Assembly (NCBI RefSeq): GCF_003025035.1
Contig: NZ_PYJN01000013.1
Span: 558,001-622,000 of the forward strand
DNA from: Rhizobium sp. SEMIA4064
GTDB taxonomy: Bacteria > Pseudomonadota > Alphaproteobacteria > Rhizobiales > Rhizobiaceae
Direction: 5' to 3'
DNA: 64,000 nucleotides
Numbering within the stretch: position 1 is the first letter of the stretch; the number at the start of each line of letters is the position of its first letter. Positions 1 through 9,616 of this stretch are shown one piece after another. The position numbers were made by a program, and so were the translations under genes. A model generated the notes under the pieces. That model ran no database searches and was not told the DNA's origin. It worked only from the letters and a program-made list of their open reading frames with translations.

Positions 1-87
1 ATCTGGAAACAAGAAAAACGAGTGGAACTACGCTGCTGATCCCATAGATCCGAAAGGGTAGGACAGTGGGAAGGAAATGAGGGGAAC

Positions 88-1662
88 GTGTCGTCATTCG
101 ATGTGCCGGCAACCGGCGCGTTATTGTCGGTTCGCAAGCTGACGAAGCTGTTCGGTAGCTTTGCTGCCTGTAATGGAATTGATCTGGAAATTCGACCGGG
201 CGAGATTCACGCTTTGCTCGGTGAGAACGGCGCAGGCAAATCCACTCTGGTGAAGATGCTGTTCGGCGTTTTGGAGCCAACCGAGGGCGAGATCGCCTGG
301 CAAGGCCAACCCGTTTCCATTGGTTCGCCTGGCGAAGCGCGTAAGCTCGGCATCGGCATGGTGTTTCAGCATTTCTCGTTGTTCGAAGCGCTGACGGTCG
401 CTGAAAATATTGCCCTTTCCCTTGATGACAGCATCCCGATCGGCAAGATCGCCGAGGAGGCTGCCAGCCTATCGCGAGCCTATGGCCTGCCGCTCGATCC
501 CCATGCGCATGTGGCCGATCTTTCCGTCGGCGAGCGCCAGCGTATCGAAATCGTCCGCGCGCTACTGCAGAATCCGAAGCTGATCATCCTCGACGAGCCG
601 ACCTCCGTGCTGACCCCGCAGGAAGCCGATCGTATGTTCGAAACGCTCTTCCGGCTCCGGGACGAAGGCCGTTCGGTGCTCTATATCAGCCACCGCCTGG
701 AGGAGGTGCAACGCATCTGCTCCCGCGCCACGGTGCTGCGCCATGGCAAGGTAACCGGTGCCTGCGACCCACGGCAGGAAACGCCCGGCTCGTTGGCTCG
801 TATGATGGTCGGCAGCGATGTTGCCAGCGTGCAGCATGAAGGGCTTGGTAAAAAGGGCGACATCCAGCTCGAGATTGCCGGTCTTTCGGTGCCTGCCCGC
901 ACGCCCTTTGCCATGTCGTTGAAGAACGTTTCGCTGCGGGTACGCGCCGGCGAGATTCTGGCGATCGCCGGCGTTGCCGGAAACGGGCAGGGCGAACTGT
1001 TCGACATCGTTTCCGGTGAACACACCGTGCCATCGGACAATTTGATCTTCGTGCGTGGCCAAGCGGTCGGGACCAAGGGTATCAACGCGCGCCGCCTGTT
1101 AGGTGCCGGCTTTGTGCCGGAGGAACGTCATGGCCATGCGGCGGTTTCGGGGCTGAAGCTATCGGACAATCTGGTGCTCGCCCGCAGCAAATCGGACCGC
1201 CGTGCTTTTCTTGGCGGCGGCTTCCTGAAAGTGATTCGGCGTGGTGCGGTCAAACAGGCGACCAAGCGCATTTCCGAAGCCATGGACGTGCGCAAGAGCG
1301 GCGAGGACCCGACTGCCGGCTCGCTCTCCGGCGGCAATCTCCAGAAGTTCATCGTTGGCCGAGAGCTTGACCGACAGCCGACCGTGCTGGTCGTCAATCA
1401 GCCGACCTGGGGTGTCGATGCGGGTGCCGCGAGCCATATTCGTCAGGCACTGGTCGATCTTGCCCGCAACGGCTCGGCCGTGCTGGTCATCAGCCAGGAT
1501 CTCGACGAAATATTCGAGGTTGCCACCGACATCGCCGTCATTTCCGAAGGGCGGCTGTCGCAGGCCTATCCAGCGGGCGAGCTGACGCGGGAAAAGATTG
1601 GCCTCCTGATGGGCGGCCTGCATGAATCAAAGACGCATTCGGAGCCTATGCATGCGCATTGA
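88..1662 (+). CDS. Nucleoside-type ABC importer, tandem ATP-binding protein (YufO/NupO-like)
   Basis: ATPase subunit that powers import by the two permeases and binding protein encoded next. It has two ABC domains in one chain of 524 residues, the usual size. The N-terminal domain has a Walker A motif GENGAGKST near residues 45-53, a signature LSVGERQ near 144 and DEPTSVL near 168. The C-terminal domain has a degenerate Walker A (GVAGNGQGE), a signature LSGGNLQK, and NQPT where DEPT is expected, as is common in the C-terminal half of this family. The start is a GTG preceded by a GAGGGGA ribosome site. The end overlaps the next gene. The substrate, purine nucleosides or a related compound, is inferred from the BMP-family binding protein of the same operon. 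Confidence 0.93.
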   Translation: MSSFDVPATGALLSVRKLTKLFGSFAACNGIDLEIRPGEIHALLGENGAGKSTLVKMLFGVLEPTEGEIAWQGQPVSIGSPGEARKLGIGMVFQHFSLFEALTVAENIALSLDDSIPIGKIAEEAASLSRAYGLPLDPHAHVADLSVGERQRIEIVRALLQNPKLIILDEPTSVLTPQEADRMFETLFRLRDEGRSVLYISHRLEEVQRICSRATVLRHGKVTGACDPRQETPGSLARMMVGSDVASVQHEGLGKKGDIQLEIAGLSVPARTPFAMSLKNVSLRVRAGEILAIAGVAGNGQGELFDIVSGEHTVPSDNLIFVRGQAVGTKGINARRLLGAGFVPEERHGHAAVSGLKLSDNLVLARSKSDRRAFLGGGFLKVIRRGAVKQATKRISEAMDVRKSGEDPTAGSLSGGNLQKFIVGRELDRQPTVLVVNQPTWGVDAGAASHIRQALVDLARNGSAVLVISQDLDEIFEVATDIAVISEGRLSQAYPAGELTREKIGLLMGGLHESKTHSEPMHAH

Positions 1663-2737
1663 ACTGGAAAGGCGCCCGCAGGCTTCGAAACTGTTCGGCT
1701 TCCTGTCGCCGCTGCTTGCCCTCGCGTTGGCGCTGATCGCCGGCACCATCATGTTCGCCGTCCTCGGCAAGGACCCCGTGGAGGCGCTGGACGCCTTCTT
1801 CGTCGAGCCACTGCTGGAAGTCTGGTCGCTGCACGAACTGGCCATCAAGGCCGGGCCACTAATCATGATCGCCGTCGGCCTTTGTGTCTGCTATCGTTCC
1901 AACAACTGGAACATCGGCGCCGAAGGCCAGTTCACCATCGGCGCGGTCGTCGGCTCGTATATCCCGATCGTCTACACCGATTGGCATTCACCGATGGTCC
2001 TGCCGCTGATGCTGATCGCAGGTGCCATTGGCGGCGCGCTCTATGCCGCGATTCCGGCGTTGTTGAAGGCGCATTTCAATACCAACGAGATCCTGACGAG
2101 CCTGATGCTCGTTTATATCGCGCAGCTCTTCCTGGATTGGCTGTCACGCGGGCCATGGCGCGATCCACAGGGCCATAATTTCCCGCAGAGCATCGATTTT
2201 CCGCCGGAGGGGGTGCTGCCGGCGATCTGGGCGGACTCCGGCCGGGCGCATTGGGGTATCGTCTTTGCCATCGTCGCGGCGATCCTTGCCTGGTTCATGA
2301 TGAAATATACGCTGAAGGGCTTCGAGATAACCGTTCTCGGCCAATCGGAACGGGCAGGGCGTTTCGCCGGATTCTCTTCGCGAAAAATGGTCTGGTTCGG
2401 CTTCCTCTTCTCCGGTGCATTAGCAGGTCTTGCCGGCATTTCCGAGGTTTCGGGCTCGATCGGCCATCTGCAGCCGGCGATATCGCCTGGCTACGGCTTT
2501 ACCGCCATCATCGTTGCTTTCCTGGCGCGTCTCAATCCGCTTGGCGCGATCCTCTCCGGCTTTGTACTGGCGCTTACCTATCTTGGCGGCGAGGCGGCGC
2601 AATTGTCACCCGGCATCTCCGCCAAGGCGGCGAGCGTCTTCCAGGGGCTGTTGCTTTTCTTCGTGCTCTCCTGCGATACGCTGATCAATTATAAGATCCG
2701 GCTGGTCTGGTCGCGGGTTCGGGGAGGTGCGGCATGA
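1652..2737 (+). CDS. Nucleoside-type ABC importer permease 1 (YufP-like)
   Basis: Inner-membrane permease of the BMP-type importer, in the BPD_transp_2 / branched-chain-type permease family. It is rich in hydrophobic helices and carries the family-typical stretch CYRSNNWNIGAEGQF after the third membrane segment. The ATG at 1652 is preferred to one at 1622 because GGAG lies 7 bases upstream and the overlap with the ATPase gene becomes only 11 bases. The length of 361 residues fits the family. The gene ends in an ATGA overlap with the second permease, so the two are probably translationally coupled and form the membrane heterodimer. Confidence 0.92.
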   Translation: MRIELERRPQASKLFGFLSPLLALALALIAGTIMFAVLGKDPVEALDAFFVEPLLEVWSLHELAIKAGPLIMIAVGLCVCYRSNNWNIGAEGQFTIGAVVGSYIPIVYTDWHSPMVLPLMLIAGAIGGALYAAIPALLKAHFNTNEILTSLMLVYIAQLFLDWLSRGPWRDPQGHNFPQSIDFPPEGVLPAIWADSGRAHWGIVFAIVAAILAWFMMKYTLKGFEITVLGQSERAGRFAGFSSRKMVWFGFLFSGALAGLAGISEVSGSIGHLQPAISPGYGFTAIIVAFLARLNPLGAILSGFVLALTYLGGEAAQLSPGISAKAASVFQGLLLFFVLSCDTLINYKIRLVWSRVRGGAA

Positions 2738-3660
2738 CTATGAGTGTTTTTGAAGCGATTCTCCTGACCATCATCACCGCCTCGACGCCGCTCGTTATCG
2801 CCGGCCTCGGCGAACTGGTGGTGGAACGCTCCGGCGTGCTCAATCTCGGCGTCGAAGGCATGATGATCATGGGTGCTGTCGCCGCTTTCGTCGGCGCGCA
2901 GATGAGCGGATCACCCTATGTGGGCCTCATCACCGGCATTGTCGGCGGTGCGCTGTTTTCGCTGCTGTTCGGGTTCCTGACGTTGACGCTGGTGACCAAT
3001 CAGGTGGCGACGGGTCTGGCGCTCACTATCCTCGGCCTCGGTCTCTCCGGCATGATCGGTGAAGGTTATGTCAGCGTGCCCGGCGTGCAGTTGCGGGAAA
3101 TCGTCTTTCCGTTCCTGTCCGATATTCCGCTCATCGGGCCGGTGCTCTTCAAGCAGGACCTGACTTTCTATCTCTCGATCGCGCTGCTGATCGGCGTCAA
3201 TTGGTTCCTCTTCCGCAGCCGGACCGGCCTGAAGCTACGCGCCATCGGCGACAGTCATGGCTCGGCGCATGCCCTCGGCATCAATGTCATCCGCACGCGC
3301 TATCTGGCCGTCATGTTCGGCGGCGCCTGCGCAGGCCTCGCCGGCGCGCAATTGTCGCTGGTCTACACGCCGCAATGGGTTGAGAACATGTCGGCCGGCC
3401 GGGGCTGGGTGACGCTGGCTCTCGTTGTCTTCGCGTCGTGGCGGCCAATGCGCGTCATGGCCGGCGGCTATCTCTTCGGGGCGGTGACGATCCTGCAATT
3501 TCATGCGCAGGGCTTCGGGGTTGGCATTCCCGCACAATTCCTGTCGATGCTGCCCTATGCGTCGACTATAGTGGTTCTCGTCATCATCTCTCAAAATCGC
3601 CGCGCGACCTTGATCAATACGCCAGCGTCGCTCGGCAAGGCCTTCGTTCCGGAGCGCTAA
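2734..3660 (+). CDS. Nucleoside-type ABC importer permease 2 (YufQ-like)
   Basis: Second permease of the BMP-type importer, 308 residues and almost entirely hydrophobic. Its N-terminal part contains LVVERSGVLNLGVEGMM, a characteristic motif of this permease class. It starts at the ATG of an ATGA overlap with the preceding permease, with GGGGAGG just upstream. It is followed after about 50 bases by the binding-protein gene. The pairing of two unequal permeases with one tandem ATPase is the normal arrangement for nucleoside and BMP importers. Confidence 0.92.
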   Translation: MTMSVFEAILLTIITASTPLVIAGLGELVVERSGVLNLGVEGMMIMGAVAAFVGAQMSGSPYVGLITGIVGGALFSLLFGFLTLTLVTNQVATGLALTILGLGLSGMIGEGYVSVPGVQLREIVFPFLSDIPLIGPVLFKQDLTFYLSIALLIGVNWFLFRSRTGLKLRAIGDSHGSAHALGINVIRTRYLAVMFGGACAGLAGAQLSLVYTPQWVENMSAGRGWVTLALVVFASWRPMRVMAGGYLFGAVTILQFHAQGFGVGIPAQFLSMLPYASTIVVLVIISQNRRATLINTPASLGKAFVPER

Positions 3661-3712
3661 GAACAACAACCGGACGGATTTCGTAAGTTATGTCAAACCA
3701 GCAGGGGTAACC

Positions 3713-4789
3713 ATGAAGAAACTAGCACTCACACTCGCCACCACGGCCGCCGCCATTATCGGCTTCGCTGCCGCGGCCGAAGCGGCACCGACCAAGGTCT
3801 GCTTTGTCTATGTCGGCTCGCACACGGATGGCGGTTATTCGCAGGCGCACGATCTCGGCCGTCAGCAGGTCCAGAAGGAGTTCGGCAACAAGATCGATAC
3901 GCCCTATCTCGAAAATGTTCCGGAAGGCCCGGACGCCGAACGCGCCATCGAGCGCCTCGCTCGTTCCGGCTGCTCGCTGATCTTTTCCACGTCGTTCGGC
4001 TTCATGGATGCCACCGTCAAGGTCGCCGCGAAGTTCCCTAAGGTGAAGTTCGAGCATGCGACCGGCTTCAAGAGCGGCCCGAATCTCGCCACCTACAACT
4101 CGCGCTTCTATGAAGGCCGCTACATCCTGGGGCAGATCGCCGCCAAGATGTCGAAGAATCACGGTGCCGCCTACATTGCTTCCTTCCCGATTCCGGAAGT
4201 GGTGATGGGCATCAACTCCTTCGAGCAGGGCGCGCGTTCGGTCGATCCGAGCTTCAAGCTCAAGGTCATCTGGGTCAACACCTGGTTCGACCCAGGCAAG
4301 GAAGCCGATGCTGCCAAGGCGATGGTCGACCAGGGCGTCGATATCCTGACCCAGCATACCGACACCACCGCGCCGATGCAGGTGGCCGAGGAACGCGGCA
4401 TCCATGCCTTCGGTCAGGCCTCCGACATGATCGCCTCCGGCCCGCACGCGCAGTTGACCGCTGTCGTCGACACCTGGGGTAACTACTACTCCAAGCGCGT
4501 CCATGCGCTGCTCGACGGCACCTGGAAGGCCGAACAGAACTGGGACGGCCTGAAGGACGGCATCTTGAAGATGTCGGACTACACCAACATGCCTGACGAC
4601 GTGAAGAAGATGGCTCAGGAAACTGAAGCCAAGATCAAGTCCGGCGAACTCGCTCCCTTCACGGGCCCGATCAACAAGCAGGACGGAACGCCTTGGCTGA
4701 AGGCTGGCGAAAAGGCCGATGACGCTACGCTGCTCGGCATGAATTTCTACATCGAAGGCGTCGACGATAAGCTTCCTGCCGCAAAGTAA
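3713..4789 (+). CDS. BMP family ABC transporter substrate-binding protein
   Basis: Periplasmic binding protein that delivers ligand to the importer encoded upstream. A signal peptide covers about residues 1-25, with a charged MKK start, a hydrophobic alanine-rich core and cleavage likely after AEAA. The mature part begins TKVCFVYVGSHTDGGYSQAHD, matching the start of the Bmp (basic membrane lipoprotein / PnrA) fold, but it has no lipobox cysteine. The length of 358 residues is usual. Family members bind nucleosides or, in proteobacteria, other small ligands, so the exact ligand is unknown. It is the last gene of the operon and a strong terminator follows. Confidence 0.92.
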   Translation: MKKLALTLATTAAAIIGFAAAAEAAPTKVCFVYVGSHTDGGYSQAHDLGRQQVQKEFGNKIDTPYLENVPEGPDAERAIERLARSGCSLIFSTSFGFMDATVKVAAKFPKVKFEHATGFKSGPNLATYNSRFYEGRYILGQIAAKMSKNHGAAYIASFPIPEVVMGINSFEQGARSVDPSFKLKVIWVNTWFDPGKEADAAKAMVDQGVDILTQHTDTTAPMQVAEERGIHAFGQASDMIASGPHAQLTAVVDTWGNYYSKRVHALLDGTWKAEQNWDGLKDGILKMSDYTNMPDDVKKMAQETEAKIKSGELAPFTGPINKQDGTPWLKAGEKADDATLLGMNFYIEGVDDKLPAAK

Positions 4790-4811
4790 GCCTCTAAATT
4801 TGAGACGGTTG

Positions 4812-4839
4812 AAAAAGGGCGCCCCGAGCGCCCTTTTTT
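4812..4839 (+). terminator. Rho-independent terminator after the BMP importer operon
   Basis: A GGGCGC/GCGCCC stem with a 5-base loop is flanked by A5 on the left and T6 on the right. It lies about 20 bases after the binding-protein stop codon. The symmetrical A and T tracts could make it work in both directions. Confidence 0.9.
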
Positions 4840-4931
4840 GTTGCAGTGCATCACACAATGTCGATTTACAAAAGTATTACTATATGATTTTTTGCCACTG
4901 GCCGTAAGAGACGGCCAATTGGGAGGACATC

Positions 4932-5894
4932 ATGAAATTGAAGACTGCACTGGTGAGTGCCACGATTCTTGCTGCTTGCATGTTTACGTCTGCGTCGGCA
5001 AAGAATTTGGTTGTCGGCTTTTCGCAAATCGGCTCGGAATCTGGCTGGCGTGCGGCGGAAACGACCGTTACCAAGCAGCAAGCTGAGAAGCGCGGGATCG
5101 ATCTCAAATTCGCCGATGCGCAACAGAAGCAGGAAAACCAGATCAAGGCAATTCGCTCTTTCATCGCACAGGGTGTCGATGCGATTCTGCTGGCTCCCGT
5201 TGTTGAAACGGGCTGGGACGCCGTTCTGAAGGAAGCAAAGGAAGCCAAGATCCCGGTCATCCTGCTTGACCGCACGATCAACGCACCGAAGGATCTCTAT
5301 CTGACCGCCGTTACCTCGGACCAGATCCACGAAGGCAAGGTTGCCGGCGACTGGCTTGTGAAGACCGTCGGCGATAAGAAGTGCAACATCGTCGAGCTCC
5401 AGGGCACCACCGGTTCTTCGCCGGCGATTGCCCGCAAGAAGGGCTTCGAAGAAGCCATCAAGGGCCATGACAACCTGAAGATCGTTCGTAGCCAGACGGG
5501 CGACTTCACCCGCGCCAAGGGCAAGGAAGTCATGGAAAGCTTCCTGAAGGCTGAGAACGGCGGTAAGGATATCTGCGCGCTCTACGCTCATAACGACGAC
5601 ATGGCCGTCGGCGCCATCCAGGCGATCAAGGAAGCCGGCCTGAAGCCGGGCAAGGATATCCTGACCGTATCCATCGATTCGGTTCCGGACCTCTTCAAGG
5701 CCATGGCTGCCGGCGAAGCAAACGCGACGGTCGAACTGACGCCGAACATGGCCGGCCCCGCCTTCGATGCTCTCGACGCCTACCTGAAGACCAAGAAGGA
5801 GCCGCCGAAGTGGATCCAGACCGAGTCCAAGCTGTACACGCAGTCTGACGACCCGCAGAAGGTCTACGAGGAAAAGAAGGGCCAGGGTTACTGA
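4932..5894 (+). CDS. ytfQ: Sugar ABC transporter substrate-binding protein, YtfQ-like
   Basis: Periplasmic binding protein of the Peripla_BP_4 (ribose/galactofuranose) family, 320 residues. The signal peptide is about residues 1-23 (MKLKTALVSATILAACMFTS, then ASAK). The mature start LVVGFSQIGSESGWRAAET and the segments DRTINAPKD and YAHNDDMAVGAIQAIKEAG are typical of YtfQ, the galactofuranose-binding protein of E. coli. GGGAGG lies just before the ATG. It is separated from its transporter genes by a hairpin, which would allow the binding protein to be made in excess. Galactofuranose as ligand is inferred from family similarity only. Confidence 0.9.
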   Translation: MKLKTALVSATILAACMFTSASAKNLVVGFSQIGSESGWRAAETTVTKQQAEKRGIDLKFADAQQKQENQIKAIRSFIAQGVDAILLAPVVETGWDAVLKEAKEAKIPVILLDRTINAPKDLYLTAVTSDQIHEGKVAGDWLVKTVGDKKCNIVELQGTTGSSPAIARKKGFEEAIKGHDNLKIVRSQTGDFTRAKGKEVMESFLKAENGGKDICALYAHNDDMAVGAIQAIKEAGLKPGKDILTVSIDSVPDLFKAMAAGEANATVELTPNMAGPAFDALDAYLKTKKEPPKWIQTESKLYTQSDDPQKVYEEKKGQGY

Positions 5895-5908
5895 TGTAAG
5901 AAAGCAAA

Positions 5909-5944
5909 CCGCATCGGCCGGCAAACGGCCGGTGCGGGCTTTTC
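5909..5944 (+). terminator. Hairpin between the sugar-binding protein and transporter genes
   Basis: Two 12-base arms (CCGCATCGGCCG and CGGCCGGTGCGG, one G-T pair) enclose a 5-base loop and are followed by GGCTTTT. It probably acts as an attenuating terminator or mRNA stabiliser after the binding-protein gene. Confidence 0.75.
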
Positions 5945-6086
5945 GACGCGGAACTGCGGGCGCGCTGAAACTTCACGAATTCGGGTGAAATCACCTGAAT
6001 GGGAGTAAGATGAACGCACGGCGCTCTAGCGAGCGGCGTATTTCGCGCTTTTGCATAGCGGCTCAATTCAAGGAAATTCTTGGCCC

Positions 6087-7610
6087 ATGGCTCACGATGT
6101 CGAGCGTCTTCTGACAGCTACCGGCTTCTGCAAATATTTTCCCGGTTCCACCGCCCTGGATCATGTCGATTTCACATTGCGGCGGGGTGAGGTTCATGCG
6201 CTTCTCGGCGAAAATGGTGCTGGGAAATCGACGCTGATCAAGTGCATGACTGGCGCATATCGCCGCGACGCAGGCAGCCTCGTTCTCGATGGCGCCGAAA
6301 TCGATCCGCATGATACGCTCGCAGCGCAGAAGCTCGGCATCGGGACGGTTTATCAGGAGGTGAACCTCCTTGCGAATTTGAGTGTCGCGGAAAATCTGTT
6401 TCTCGGCCGTCAGCCGAAACGCCTCGGCATGGTCAGCAGCCGCGTGATGAACAGCATGGCGAAAGACCTGTTGTCGCAATACGGCATAGACATCGATGTC
6501 AGCCGTCAGCTCGACCGTTTCTCCGTGGCAATCCAGCAGGTGATCGCGATCGCGCGTGCCGTCGATCTCTCCGGCAAGGTTTTGATCCTCGACGAGCCGA
6601 CGGCCAGCCTCGACACCCATGAGGTCGAGATGCTTTTCGGTATTATCCGAAATCTGAAGCAGCGCGGTTTAGGCATTGTTTTTATTACGCACTTTTTGGA
6701 ACAGGTCTATCAGATCTGCGACCGCATAACCGTGCTGCGCAACGGCCGCCTTGTGGGGACGCGCGATGCTGAGGGCCTTTCGCGGCAAACCCTGATCGCC
6801 ATGATGCTTGGCCGCGAACTTGCGCACGCCGAAGCGACTGCGAAGCAGGCGGTCAGCGAAAGCGGGCCGGTGAGGTACCGCTTCACCAATTTCGGCAAGC
6901 GCGGCAAGATCAAACCCTTCGACCTCGAGGTTCGTGCCGGCGAAGTGGTTGGGATTGCCGGTCTGTTGGGCTCCGGACGCACGGAAACCGCAGAGGTGCT
7001 CTTTGGTGTCGAGCGCGCCGACAGCGGCGAGGCAAAGATCGAGGACCGGACGGTGGCTCTTTCGAGCCCGCGTGCCGCGATCAAGAGCGGCTTCGGCTTT
7101 TGCCCGGAGGACCGCAAGACGGACGGCATCATCGGCGATCTGTCCATCCGCGAAAATATAGTCATGGCGCTTCAGGCCCGCCGCGGCTGGGCACGCCCAT
7201 TGCCGCGCAGCGAGCAGAATGCGCTCGCTGATCGCTATATCAAGGCGTTGGATATTCGTACCACCGACCGCGAAAAGCCGATAAGGCTGCTGTCCGGCGG
7301 CAATCAGCAAAAGGCCATTCTGGCCCGCTGGCTGGCGACCAATCCCAACTTCCTGATACTGGACGAGCCGACGCGCGGCATCGATGTCGGTGCGCACGCC
7401 GAGATCATCCGCTTGATCGAAGACCTTTGCCAGCAGGGAATGTCGCTGGTGGTGATTTCGTCCGAGCTGGAGGAGCTCGTAGCCTATAGTTCCCGTGTCA
7501 TCGTGCTGCGCGACCGCGAGCATATTGCCGAACTGACGGGCGACAAGATTACTGCCAGCCATATCGTCGACTCCATAGCGACGGGCGAGAGCAAGCGAGA
7601 AGAAGCATGA
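6087..7610 (+). CDS. ytfR: Sugar ABC importer tandem ATP-binding protein, YtfR-like
   Basis: ATPase of the sugar importer, with two ABC domains in about 507 residues. The N-terminal domain has GENGAGKST near residue 41 and DEPTASLDTHE. The C-terminal domain has the degenerate Walker A GLLGSGRTE, the signature LSGGNQQKA and DEPTRGIDVGAHAE, all typical of the RbsA/YtfR family. The ATG at 6087 (MAHDVERLL) is preferred over an in-frame TTG at 6051 because it matches the usual family N-terminus and has AAGGA upstream. Its last codons overlap the next gene through ATGA, indicating one operon with the two permeases. Confidence 0.92.
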   Translation: MAHDVERLLTATGFCKYFPGSTALDHVDFTLRRGEVHALLGENGAGKSTLIKCMTGAYRRDAGSLVLDGAEIDPHDTLAAQKLGIGTVYQEVNLLANLSVAENLFLGRQPKRLGMVSSRVMNSMAKDLLSQYGIDIDVSRQLDRFSVAIQQVIAIARAVDLSGKVLILDEPTASLDTHEVEMLFGIIRNLKQRGLGIVFITHFLEQVYQICDRITVLRNGRLVGTRDAEGLSRQTLIAMMLGRELAHAEATAKQAVSESGPVRYRFTNFGKRGKIKPFDLEVRAGEVVGIAGLLGSGRTETAEVLFGVERADSGEAKIEDRTVALSSPRAAIKSGFGFCPEDRKTDGIIGDLSIRENIVMALQARRGWARPLPRSEQNALADRYIKALDIRTTDREKPIRLLSGGNQQKAILARWLATNPNFLILDEPTRGIDVGAHAEIIRLIEDLCQQGMSLVVISSELEELVAYSSRVIVLRDREHIAELTGDKITASHIVDSIATGESKREEA

Positions 7611-8635
7611 GTTCCCAGATCAAGGCCCTGTTATTTCGATTGGCTCCGCAACTCATTGCGTTGGCAGCCATTCTTCTTTTGAATTTCATTATGTTCCCGC
7701 AGTTCTTTCATCTGGAAATGCAGAATGGCAGATTGTACGGCAGCATCATCGATGTTCTCAATCGCGGTGCGCCGGTAGCACTTCTGTCGATTGGCATGAC
7801 GCTCGTCATCGCCACCAAGGGCATCGATCTCTCGGTCGGCGCGGTGATCGCAATTTGCGGTGCCGTCGCGGCATCCGCCATCGTCTCCGGGAATTCTCTC
7901 GCCTACACGCTGCTGCTGACCATCGGCGTCGGGCTTGCATGCGGGCTCTGGAACGGGTTCCTCGTCGCGGTTCTCGACATTCAGCCGATCATCGCTACGC
8001 TGGTGCTGATGGTCGCAGGCCGCGGGATAGCCCAATTGATCACCGAAGGCGTCATCATGACCTTCAATGACGATGGGTTGATCTTCCTGGGGAGCGGGTC
8101 TTTCGCCTCTCTGCCGATGCCTGTCGTCATCTGGCTGCTGGTGGCATTGGCGGTCATTCTTCTGGTGAGGCGCACGGCGCTCGGCATGCTTGTTGAGGCG
8201 ATCGGCATCAACCGTCGCGCCAGCACGCTGTCGGGCATCCAGACGCCGGTGCTGCTGATCGCCGTCTATGCCCTGAGCGGCCTTTGCGCCTCAATCGCCG
8301 GCATCATCGTTTCCGCCGATATCAAGGGCGCCGATGCGAACAACGCCGGTCTCTGGCTTGAGCTGGACGCGATCCTCGCCGTTGTCGTCGGCGGCAATTC
8401 CCTTCTTGGCGGTCGTTTCAGCATTGTCGGCTCGCTGGTTGGAGCGATGATCATCCAGTCGGTCAATACGGGCATTCTGTTGTCCGGCTTCCCGCCGGAA
8501 TTCAATCTGGTGATCAAGGCCGTCATCGTCATCATCATTCTGGTCATCCAGTCTCCAGCTCTCCAATCCGTCTCGGCGTTTTTCTGGCGTCGGCGGGGTG
8601 CGGCGCAGATGATCCATGAGGAGCAGGCAAAGTGA
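7607..8635 (+). CDS. ytfT: Sugar ABC importer permease, YtfT-like
   Basis: Inner-membrane permease of the BPD_transp_2 family, 342 residues with about eight to ten hydrophobic segments. The motif GMTLVIATKGIDLSVGAV near residues 64-81 and GLWNGFLVA further on are hallmarks of ribose-type permeases. It begins in an ATGA overlap with the ATPase gene and ends in a GTGA overlap with the next permease. It probably forms the heterodimeric channel with the YjfF-like protein. Confidence 0.92.
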   Translation: MSSQIKALLFRLAPQLIALAAILLLNFIMFPQFFHLEMQNGRLYGSIIDVLNRGAPVALLSIGMTLVIATKGIDLSVGAVIAICGAVAASAIVSGNSLAYTLLLTIGVGLACGLWNGFLVAVLDIQPIIATLVLMVAGRGIAQLITEGVIMTFNDDGLIFLGSGSFASLPMPVVIWLLVALAVILLVRRTALGMLVEAIGINRRASTLSGIQTPVLLIAVYALSGLCASIAGIIVSADIKGADANNAGLWLELDAILAVVVGGNSLLGGRFSIVGSLVGAMIIQSVNTGILLSGFPPEFNLVIKAVIVIIILVIQSPALQSVSAFFWRRRGAAQMIHEEQAK

Positions 8636-9600
8636 ATTCGAAATATCTTCCCCTGCTCGTGACGATCGTCATTTTCCTGCTGGCCTATACCGGCTGCGTG
8701 CTGCAGTTTCCGACCATGCTGTCGACGCGCGTTATCGGCAATCTGCTGACGGACAACGCTTTTCTCGGAATTGCCGCAGTCGGCATGACCTTCGTCATCC
8801 TTTCCGGCGGCATCGATCTGTCGATCGGTTCGGTTATCGCCTTTACCGGCGTCTTCCTGGCGATCGTTCTGCGGGATACCTCGATCCATCCTTTGATCGC
8901 CTTCGCGCTTGTTCTGGCGATCACGACGATCTTCGGCGCGGGCATGGGTGCCATCATCCACTATCTCAGTATGCCGCCCTTCATCGTCACGCTGGCGGGC
9001 ATGTTTCTCGCGCGCGGCATCGCATTCGTCCTGTCGATCGACAGCATCCCGATCGAGCATGATTTCTATACGCAACTCAGCGATCTCTATCTGCTGCTGC
9101 CGGGCGGCGGTCGTCTGACGCTGATCGGCGGTATCATGCTGATCGTCTTTGCCGGCGGCATCCTGCTGGCGCATCGCACCCGCTTCGGAGCCAACGTCTA
9201 TGCGCTGGGCGGCGGGGTGCAGACGGCTCAGTTGATGGGTGTTCCGGTCGGCCGGACGACCATCCAGATCTATGCGCTGTCCGGCTTTCTCGCCGGTCTA
9301 TCCGGAATCGTTTTTTCTCTCTATACGTCGGCTGGATATTCGCTGGCTACCGTTGGTGTCGAACTCGATGCCATTGCTGCGGTGGTCATCGGCGGAACGT
9401 TGCTGACGGGGGGAGCAGGGTTCGTTGGGGGAACGCTTATCGGAATTCTCATACAGGGCTTGATTCAGACTTACATCACCTTTGATGGAACACTTTCCAG
9501 TTGGTGGACTAAGATACTGATCGGGCTGCTGCTGTTTGCATTTATTCTGATGCAGAAGGGTCTTCTGCTGCTTTCCCGCTTCAATCGTCGTTACGCCTGA
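8632..9600 (+). CDS. yjfF: Sugar ABC importer permease, YjfF-like
   Basis: Second permease of the sugar importer, 322 residues and hydrophobic throughout. It contains GMTFVILSGGIDLSIGSV near residues 50-67 and LAGMFLARGIAFVLS, both typical of YjfF. The start is a GTG that overlaps the stop of the preceding gene as GTGA. The order YtfQ, YtfR, YtfT, YjfF is the same as in the enterobacterial galactofuranose transporter. The regulator gene begins 16 bases after its stop. Confidence 0.92.
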   Translation: MNSKYLPLLVTIVIFLLAYTGCVLQFPTMLSTRVIGNLLTDNAFLGIAAVGMTFVILSGGIDLSIGSVIAFTGVFLAIVLRDTSIHPLIAFALVLAITTIFGAGMGAIIHYLSMPPFIVTLAGMFLARGIAFVLSIDSIPIEHDFYTQLSDLYLLLPGGGRLTLIGGIMLIVFAGGILLAHRTRFGANVYALGGGVQTAQLMGVPVGRTTIQIYALSGFLAGLSGIVFSLYTSAGYSLATVGVELDAIAAVVIGGTLLTGGAGFVGGTLIGILIQGLIQTYITFDGTLSSWWTKILIGLLLFAFILMQKGLLLLSRFNRRYA

Positions 9601-9616
9601 GGGAAGGACAGAGTGC

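Noticed and set aside
3722..4858. 378-codon minus-strand frame opposite the BMP binding-protein gene
   Set aside because: It is the antisense shadow of a clear gene with signal peptide; such long shadows are common in GC-rich DNA.
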